Shown one piece after another: positions 43,678 through 51,165 of a stretch of DNA of 51,165 nt; position 1 is the first letter of the stretch, and every line of letters starts with the position of its first letter. Position numbers and translations under genes: made by a program. The notes below the pieces were generated by a model. It did no database searches. It was not told the origin of the DNA and saw only the letters and a list, made by a program, of their open reading frames with translations. The stretch is from assembly GCA_015680685.1 (NCBI GenBank), contig MNCI01002704.1:536917-588081 (forward strand), written 5' to 3'. The stretch is from Gnetum montanum. Its lineage: Eukaryota > Streptophyta > Gnetopsida > Gnetales > Gnetaceae.

Positions 43678-45240
43678 TTCCAAAAGGCACCTTTGACCCT
43701 CATAAGCCAAAATATAGACACTAGGTGATCTTTTTTACTTGGGAAATGAGGATTTGATGACTTATGAGGCATTTTTTAGTCCCAAAAGTATGGAATATAT
43801 TATGTTGCCCCTCATGAGTTACAATATTCACATTTATGATGAAGTTTTACCTTAGATTTCATGCGGTGAAAACTACATGATGAAAATTGGCTATATCATA
43901 CAAAATTTTGTGGTGTTGCAACTATAAATCATCATGGTTTATGTAGGAATGGGTCCCATGATCATGGGGGATCCAAAGATGGAAGTCATGGAAGGGATGA
44001 GGATAGGCATCATGATGATGATCGTGGCCATGAACATCAAAGAGGGGATGGTAGACATCATGACAGTGCTAGTCATCCTTCCTCTTCACCTTTAACATTA
44101 TCTTCTTCCTCTTCTAGCTCCAACCAAACCTACAGAGGATGTGACCATGATGGAAGTGACTTGTGAGACATTGATGATCATAGGGTTCATTGGAATAGTC
44201 AAGATTAGGGGTGTGGGAAATAAAGGAAGGCCCACCATCATGAAAGAAGAGATAGAAAAGAGCATCATAGGCATCATGGCCATCATAGAGTCCATGACTA
44301 TGATGAGCCTTTGCTTGCGGCTTGAAACATGCTAAACATTGTAGAGGTAGTGAGAATTCCAACGAGGTAGGTGAAAGATACTAGAATCAAGTAGTTGGAT
44401 ATGAACAATATCCTCAAGTTTGAGGGGAATACAAATGAGATCCACAAAATCATCTTCAAGCCTTTCATGATGCTTGTGCCTTATAAAATGTGGAGAACGA
44501 ATGGTAGAAAATAAAGATATTTCCATGGATACTCATGAAAGAAGCTGAAAGCTGGTATTGGTATTTTGAGGTAGAATCAATCCATAGATGAAGTATGATG
44601 CCTAAGATTTTCAATGACAAGTATCAAACGTACTCCCAAGTGTTCAACCTAAGAAAGTAGATCCAAGGTTGGAAACAAGGAATACATGAATCCTGTGATG
44701 CAACCATGGGTAGCTACTATCTCCTTTTGCATTGATATCTTAGCCATGGTTATTCTCAAAGGAAGTAGCTTTGCCATATCATATATGGTCTTCACATAGA
44801 AAAATAGAGTTCTCTTGGGGTTTATGCCCAAGGGAGGCTTCTAAAATTAAGGAAGAAGGAGAGTTGATAAAAAGAAAAAGTGCTAAGAAGTATAACTTGG
44901 ATCCTTCCATCAGAAAAAAGGAAGTCCAATTGTGTGACAATGAGGAGGAGGCATTACTTGATGAGGTGGTGCAATGAAAGACATTGTCAATTTAGAAATT
45001 TGTCTTCAAAATTTTGGCTAAGTTAGATAAAATATTGAACTCTTTAGATGAAAAGTTCCAAATCACTTTGAAAGTAGTAGAGATATCCAAAGAGAAAAAT
45101 AGTGATCATGATTGTAGGAGAAGGTAGGAAGATAAACATGCCCATCAAAGGGGTAAGGGCAAGGCTACTGTAGTAAAGGAGGTTGTGGAGTCTAAAATAG
45201 ATGATGATGGTGGGTGTGATATCTACCAATAAAAATATCC
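43678..45240 (+). pseudogene. Gypsy gag, right-hand part, with His/Asp-rich stretch
   Basis: From about 43940 the frame is His/Asp/Arg/Gly-rich (GSHDHGGSKDGSHGRDEDRH, HEHQRGDGRHHDSASH), then Ser-rich. From about 44490 another frame reads like Retrotrans_gag (FPWILMKEAESWYWYFEVES, MPKIFNDKYQTYSQVFNL). Many TAG/TGA stops. Probably continuous with the gag start at 22044 before the Tat-like element inserted. Confidence 0.5.
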
Positions 45241-46010
45241 TAAGAAATGTTATCCTATTGTGTCACACTCATAAGAGGCTGGGGTGTATGCTCTAAATCC
45301 TAAATTGGTGAGAAGGCAAGCACCCATAAGGTTATCTTATCCTTAAGGCAACCTTAGGTAGTTTCACCAACAACAAGGCTACTATCCAAGTGGAGGTCCA
45401 TCATAACCTTATGAGTAGTATCATTAGTGGAAAAACCTATAGTCATTGGGGATGCCACCATGAAGGCAGTAGTACCCTTATCAATAACTTGATCCATATG
45501 GGTATTATGTTTAGCAACTCATTTCTCCTCATGATTCTTCCAATCATGCTTCATTCTAACATCACTTCTATCCTCCTAAGTATTAAAGAGCCTAATCTCC
45601 AAGATGAAAATTTTCATTTCCTTACAACCCTAATCATCCTTCTACACATGTCCCTTAGCTATCAACTCAATTACCACCTACTCCATCAATGCAAGATGAA
45701 ATTCCAGTGCACATGTAGAAATGTAATGCTACTAAGGTTATTAACTTATAGTCAACTCCTTACTTCAATGATTCAGAAATCAAAGCCCAAAAAAGGTCAT
45801 GCTTTTGAACCAATATTCATACAAAGTCCTCATAGACTTATGCAGTTGGTAGCCTTGTTTCTTCCTCATCATTTGCATTCAATCCATTTGCATTCTCTTC
45901 AAAACAGAAACCTCTCAAAGTGCATACTATCATGTTGACCTATGTGGTAACTAATTGGATAAAGGCTAGTTACCTTTGAAGGAAACGAGTTGATCTAGGA
46001 GTCCCCTTAT
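45241..46010 (+). pseudogene. Gln/Pro-rich gag-PR linker saturated with Gln-to-stop changes
   Basis: One frame from about 45270 reads ALNPKLVRRQAPIRLSYP, then a Gln/Tyr/Pro-rich segment with at least 13 TAG/TAA codons in about 135, plus TGA at likely Arg positions, and almost no frameshift. Readable pieces include FHQQQGYYPSGGPS and STQLPPTPSMQDEIP. Such linkers precede the protease in Athila-like elements. Confidence 0.6.
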
Positions 46011-46335
46011 TTACTTGTAGATCCTTGGAAATGAGCCTTGCAAAGCTTTTCTAGATTTAGGTTCTAGTGTAAATTTGATTTCTCATGAGATGTACAAAGC
46101 TCAGAACCTTCCTCCAGTCAAGAAGAGAAACATTTGTCTTGAGTTGGTAGATCAATCCATCACTATTTTCTTGGGACTAGTGGAGGACATTATGACCACT
46201 GTTTGTGGATGATCCTATCCTATTAACTTTCTACTAATTCGAGTTGATAATTGCAAGGGGGACTTTGCAATCATGATAGGAAGGGCTTGGCTAAGTACCA
46301 TGGATGAATAGTTGGGCATTAGAAACCTTTCCTTG
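46011..46335 (+). pseudogene. Gypsy aspartic protease
   Basis: LDLGSSVNLISHEMYKAQNL (active-site Asp with LGSS), CLELVDQSITIFLGLVEDIM, YPINFLLIRVDN and DFAIMIGRAWLSTMDE (family ILGRPFLAT). Two stops. Cuts the polyprotein; followed by a linker of about 600 bases before RT. Confidence 0.8.
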
Positions 46336-46930
46336 TAGATGTCTAGGAAAGATGCATTTGGAAAGATAGAGAAGAAAATATTTGTATGCATCGCATATAG
46401 TGATATAGGGTGCAAATATGTGCAGAAATTATGGTTTGCAAAAAGTACATCAATCATATCATGCAGATAATATGTACATGAGATAACAATATAAAGTTGC
46501 TTGTACAAAATAGCCACAAAGTAGGAGGACACCCAGTGGTTGATGGCTAATCTTGAAAGTAGCTCAACACTTTAAATGGAACCAACTAAGAGCCTGATGA
46601 GTGCCTATGTTGAAGGCATTGATGAATTGAAACAAGTTCATCACTAACTCTCCAATGATGAACCTAATGACACTTATTGGAGAGAGTTAGAAATTCTTGA
46701 AAGCTTTAAATAGGAGTTCCTAGAGTTAAAAATTCTACCTACTAGTATGAAATAAGCTTTTTTGAGAAATGGCAAGGTGGAAATAATGAATGCTAATTCT
46801 TGCTCTTGAATAGAAAGGAAGGCTATTGAAGATGATCAATAAATGGCCAATAACCTTTGCTTGGTCATATCCTAAACTCACTAGGATTGATCCTAGGATA
46901 TGATAGCATTATATCTACACTAATCCTTCT
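46336..46930 (+). other. PR-RT linker of the gypsy element
   Basis: Charged, decayed coding-like sequence (SSTL-stop-MEPTKSLMSAYVEG near 46560, TYWRELEILES near 46675) with many stops. Confidence 0.4.
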
Positions 46931-47540
46931 ATAAAGCCAAAGAGGCAGCCACAGTGATGGTTGAACCCCAAACTTAAAAAAATCATCAAGGAGATATTGA
47001 AAAACTCCTCAAGGTGGGGTTCATCTATCACATTATATATCATAAGTGGTTTAGCCCACTTGTGATTATGCTAAAGAAAGATGGCAAGTGGAGGGTTTGT
47101 ATTGACTTCAAGATGTTGAACATGGTTATGTATAAAGATCATTTTTCATTACCATTTGTGGACTAGATGTTGAATACTATATTTGGGAATTGTTACTATA
47201 GCTTTCTAGATGATTATAGTGGCTACAAACAAATTTAAATTACACCAAAAGATTAGGCCAAAATAACATTCACAAGTCATTAGAAGACTTTTTCATATAG
47301 AAAGATGTTATTTGGCTTGTGCAATGTCCTTGCAATATTATAATGCCTTGTCCTAAGCATCTTTCAATAGTAGATTATTAGCAGGGTGGAAGTCTTCATG
47401 GATGACTTCTCCACCTATGGCATTACATTTGAGCAAGTCCTAGACCACCTTGATCACATGCTAAAATGATGTGTGGAGACCAATCTTTAGCTCAATTAGC
47501 AAAAGAACCATATGATGGTCTAGGATGGAATTGTCTTTGG
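46931..47540 (+). pseudogene. Gypsy reverse transcriptase, single frame with stops
   Basis: LNPKLKKIIKEILK, FSPLVIMLKKDGKWRVCIDF, DHFSLPFVD-stop-MLNTIFG, YYSFLDDYSGYKQI (motif A Asp), MLFGLCNVLAIL and VEVFMDDFSTYG (MDD active site kept; VEVFMDDFS is typical of Athila/Tat-type RT). Stops fall on family Gln (DQML, DQAK) and Arg positions. Confidence 0.85.
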
Positions 47541-48240
47541 GTAAAAAATATCACAAGTACGGATTGAGGTGGGCCATAAAAAAATAATGATCATCTAGGA
47601 AATAACCTATTAACTAGAAACCATCAAAGATGTATGATCATTCCTTGGTCACATTGGCTACTATTGACAATTCATAGAGAATTTCTCTAGGATTGCTAAA
47701 CCATTAGTGAAGCTAATAAAGAAAGATGCTCTATTTATCTAGACTAAGGAATGTGAGAAGAAATTCTAGCAACTCAAGCATAAGCTTGTAGAAACTCAAA
47801 TTCTATAAGCATCTAACTAGTTTAAACTATTTCACATCATGACAGATGCATCAAACTATGCCTTGGAAGCCATGCTCACATAGTTAGATGATCAGAAATG
47901 TTCATATTATATTCACTATGTGAGCTACAACATTGTGGATGCACAACTAAACTACACCATAATAGAAAAATAATTGATGGTAGTGGTGTATGCCTTGGAA
48001 AATTTTAGGCACTATGTGCTTGGGTACAAGGTGTTTGTAAACACGAACCATAGTGCAATCTGATTCCTGATGAACTAATTGACTATGAGCCCTCATGTCA
48101 TATGATCATTGGTGATCTTATAGGAATTTGATCTTACAATAGTAGATCAAAAGGAAATTGAGAATTTGGTCACTGATCACTTGTCTCATTTGAGATGGGA
48201 TAATAAAGTGGAGAAGAGCCCACTTTCTAATTAGTTTCCT
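47541..48240 (+). pseudogene. Gypsy RNase H
   Basis: SFLGHIGYY and FIENFSRIAKPLVKLIKKD (thumb), then HIMTDASNYALEAMLT (Asp), VVYALENFRHYVLGYKVFV and NTNHSAI (family TDHxAL; Asp changed to Asn). LTIVDQKEIENLVTDHLSHL (family KGxENxVADHLSRL) follows. The stop in L-stop-EFDL is at the family Gln (LLQEFD). Confidence 0.8.
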
Positions 48241-48389
48241 ATTGAACTCCTCTTTTTCGAGGTTATAAATGAACAAGTGTTCATTGAACCTAAATGATAT
48301 GATGGCATCCTTATCTTCTCATTCAGGAGATGCCATAAGAGTTAGACCAAAGAAAGAAACAATAGTTTCTTCACCAGTTACAATGTTTC

Positions 48390-49350
48390 ATGGAGATCAA
48401 TGGACACCTTTACAACGTGTGCACTGATGGCCTAGTTCATTGGTATGTTCTTGATGCTAACCAATTGCATGTCCTTCAGGATGCTCATGAGGGCCCTTGT
48501 GGGGGCCACTATGCTGGGAAATGCATGATCATTAAAATCATGATGGTAGGGTATTATTGGCCAACACTCTTTAGGGACACTCACCACTTTGTTTGCTCTT
48601 GTGATGGCTATCAACATGATGGTGGGCTAACCACTTGAATAGAGGGATCCTAATAGTGGATCTAACCATTGGAACTATTGGAAATCTAGGGCATTAACTT
48701 CATGGATCCCATCACACTAATGTCAAATGGAAAGGCATACATCATAGTTGCTATTAACTATTGTATGAAATGGGCAAAAGCAACAACTATCACTGATTGT
48801 ACATCTTCCACAACTTCTTAGTTTGAACAATAAAATATTGTAAATAGGTTTGAGATGCCACATGCACTGATTTCTAACAATGGTTCTCATTTTATAAGAA
48901 CTACCTTTTGAAAGGTTATGCAATGCTTAGGGGTAGAATATAAATTAACAACATCCTACCACCCTGAAGCTAATGGTCAAGCTGAGGTTATAAATAGGGA
49001 TATTACTAAGATCTTAACTAGAATAATTAGCAAATATAGGAGAGGCCATAGCACAAAAATTAATGATGCCCTTTGGGCCTACCATTCAACATGAAATCTC
49101 CCTATAGGCTATTCTTCCTATGAGTCAGTGTATGAAAAATTTCCAACTCTTCCTATTCAATTCGAGCTTTGTACACTTTCAAAAGCTTGTGACTTTAACC
49201 TTGACCTTAGTCTAGCATAGAAAGAAAGCCTGATGAACCTTAACATGCTAGATGAGAACCAATTGGTGGTACTATCTTTTACTAAAGTGCATAAGGCATT
49301 CAACAAACAATGCCATGACATCAAAATAAGGAAGGTAAAATTTTAATAGG
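48390..49350 (+). pseudogene. Gypsy integrase
   Basis: Zinc-binding part: HVLQDAHEGPCGGHYAGKCM and YYWPTLFRDTHHFVCSCDGY (HHCC with the last Cys changed to Tyr). Core: FMDPITLMSNGKAYIIVAIN (first Asp), ISNNGSHF (family SDNGTHF; second Asp changed to Asn) and SYHPEANGQAEVINRDI (Glu kept), then ALWAYHST (family AYRTA). The first 82 codons are open. Dead by stops and the Asp change. Confidence 0.85.
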
Positions 49351-51026
49351 AGACAAGCTCCTTTAGTAGAACCCCACACATGTGCCACAAATAACTAAGT
49401 TCCAAACATTGTAAGAATGACCTTATATCATTTATGAAACCCTTCTTTCTTGGGCCATGTTGATCTATAAACTTGAAAGTCCAAATAAGAAACTATTAGT
49501 CAACATGCAACAAGTAAAACCTTTTTATGAATCCAAAAGAGCTAATGGTAGCAACACCTCATTAGATGGACATCCATGCTCAATATTTTGGATCTCCTCT
49601 TTCAAACTTAGTTGTGGGGGAGATGGCCATCCATGCTAATCATATAAGTGATTCCTCAGTTTTTATACTTTTTTTTTGTTTTACAACATCATAAGTACAT
49701 TTTATCTTTCTTAAATATTTCCCAATTTCTTTTATATTTTTTTACTTTATTTTGGTGTGAGTTTTTCCTATTTTTTTCTTTATTACTTATAGGGCATAGT
49801 GATGCTATATATATTTGATAATGGTAGTTTGTACTTAATGTTATTTGATTGCTAATGTTTGGATTCTATCTTAGAATTTTGATGATTGAAAACTAAGACA
49901 TGGTTTCATTTTCATAGAATAGGCAATGAGTCCATATCATCCACACATTCACAGAAGTCTATGGTATCCCTGGTTTTGGAAATATGAGGTCCCTTTCATT
50001 AACAAAACTTTAACAAACTTGTGATCTTGATAGTTTTAAAACTTAGGAAAGATTAAATGGATTGACAATGGTGTGCCTTTAAGGGAACTTGATGTTCTTT
50101 GTAATTTTTTACTCTCTTGAGATGCATGAGTGTTTTCAAGGATTTCTTCTCATTCTGCTATCAACCAATAACAGGAAGTTAAAGTCTTTGCGTCATGTGG
50201 TTCCCATGAAAAAATCCATAAAAATATAAAATCCAAAAAAAAAAGAAATTCAAAGCACACCCCTTAGATAAAATAATGAGCTACAAGCATTGGCTATTGG
50301 AATAGAAAGACATGTTATCCATGCCTAAAGGTCCTCTATGACTAAGGACCTTTCTCACTTCTTACTTCTCTTTTTTTCTCAATAAGGAACAATGTTTGAT
50401 CTATGGAAGCATTCTTGTATCTCAAGGGCATGGAATTGTGTTAGAGTATTGATGCAAAGTCACTAAAAGAGACTAGTTTTGATTTGGACTAAGGATGAAA
50501 TTTATTGGGTCATTTAACCACAAAATCCACAAAGGACTTCATGTGACCTTGATTTGGAACTCCATTCCACTTTCTCTCTCAACCACCAATGCTTTCCACG
50601 ACTCACCTCACTACTAGTTTTTCATGTCTTGCTCAATATCTAAGTTTGATATGTTAAAATTCTTAGGTAGATTCTTTTGGATTAGGCCCTTCACTTTCAA
50701 TAACCATTAATCAAGTGTGGGATTCATGGACTTTTGGGTTTGAGGATATGCAAGGGCAAAAATGGCATGAGCCTACTATGGGGAGGATTCACTTGCATGT
50801 CTCTTGGTTAGGTTAGTTAAGTTCCTTATCCCTAGGCATTTTCATAAGCAAATCATTCTGCATTTCCCATTGATTGCATCGAACTATGTACTTCTTAATG
50901 GCATTTCTCCAATTTTTTGAATAATCAAGTCCTATTCAAACATTTCATCATGTTCACATCTTTTCTACCTCTCCAAGGACCCCAATTTTATGTTGAAACT
51001 TATCTTATTTTTCTCATTTTGAAAAG
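49351..51026 (+). other. 3' untranslated region of the gypsy element
   Basis: After the last coding-like frame (49457-49639) comes a long T-rich stretch with TTTTTACTTTATTTTGGTG, as in Athila-type 3' UTRs. GTGGGGGAGATGG (49614-49626) is a polypurine-like tract. GATGGMCATCCATGC occurs twice (about 49565, 49622). No gene seen. Confidence 0.5.
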
Positions 51027-51165
51027 TGAGAAAATTTCTTAATAGGCCTCATCGATGGGATCCCGTTGATAAAACGACCATGTAAATGAGATCTTGTTGA
51101 TGCATCACAAAAATCCTATAAATATGTGAACATACTTTACCATTTTTAACATTTAAGCTCAAACG
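51027..51165 (+). repeat. Start of the 3' LTR of the gypsy element, cut by the window
   Basis: TGAGAAAATTTCTTAATAGGC aligns with the 5' LTR start at 21047. TCGATGGGATC and a TATA box (CCTATAAATATG, near 51117) follow in the same order as in the 5' LTR, though at closer spacing. Confidence 0.55.

Larger units (their letters stand above)
21047..51165 (+). mobile_element. Ty3/gypsy element (Athila/Tat-like), split by a 21-kb insertion and cut by the window edge
   Basis: 5' LTR 21047-21889, tRNA-Asp-type PBS 21891-21908 and gag start at 22044 lie left of the inserted Tat-like element (22625-43677). Gag remainder, PR, RT, RH and INT lie right of it (43.9-49.4 kb), then a 3' UTR and the first about 139 bases of a 3' LTR (from about 51027). 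The start of that LTR aligns with the 5' LTR (TGAgAA...TTAaTaGGCC against TGAtGA...TTAtTgGGCC, then CGATGGGATC). Without the insert it would be about 9-10 kb. All frames are full of stops. Confidence 0.75.

Noticed and set aside
44098-44362. Minus-strand open frames opposite the His/Asp-rich gag segment
   Set aside because: Mirror of the CAT/GAT-rich plus strand; Met/His-rich with no motif.

Overview
The window looks like nuclear DNA of a land plant with a large, repeat-filled genome. The evidence is a plant-type GDSL esterase gene with one short GT-AG intron, plant LINE, Ty1/copia-type and Ty3/gypsy-type retroelements nested in each other, a tRNA-Asp-type gypsy primer site, and a 5S-derived Pol III sequence. 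Old, heavily decayed insertions (LTR pairs only about 85-90% alike by eye) would suit a gymnosperm-like genome, but that is inference.

Layout. 1-2110: AT-rich DNA with short degenerate repeats, a possible SINE head with a B box, and a 5S rRNA-derived sequence. 2111-3289 (+): intronless pseudogene of a CCR4/Angel-type deadenylase. 3790-8557 (-): LINE with ORF1, endonuclease, reverse transcriptase and zf-RVT, damaged by three single-N assembly joins. 8590-9900: GC-rich strip with a 34-bp tandem duplication, G-boxes and the promoter of the only intact gene. 9927-11218 (+): GDSL esterase/lipase. 12612-20245 (+): pol-less copia-like element with gag and a plant-transposon-type ORF, carrying a related solo LTR on the minus strand (14793-16069). 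21047 to the right edge (+): Ty3/gypsy element (LTR, tRNA-Asp PBS, gag, PR, RT, RH, INT, start of the 3' LTR). 22625-43677 (-): a 21-kb Tat/Ogre-like gypsy element (LTR, gag, PR, RT, aRH, INT, LTR) inserted into the gag region of the plus-strand element.

Most unusual part. Between the protease and the reverse transcriptase of the Tat-like element lie about 10.5 kb that are not Tat coding sequence. They hold (a) about 19 diverged units of a ~190-bp repeat, several with a hairpin TTCCATGCTAG...CTAGCATGGAA (28191-31820), (b) a decayed gene of six or seven exons with consistent 84-106 bp GT-AG introns on the strand opposite to the element (33588-37134), and (c) a 49-bp tandem array (37599-37875) whose unit recurs at 27.7 kb and beside the 3' LTR. 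I do not recognise the antisense protein.

Decay mode. Stop codons in the retroelement and pseudogene frames sit mostly where glutamine or arginine would be expected (CAG/CAA to TAG/TAA, CGA to TGA). The tRNA-Asp PBS differs from consensus only by C-to-T/G-to-A changes. This fits deamination of methylated, silenced DNA. Only the GDSL gene looks functional.
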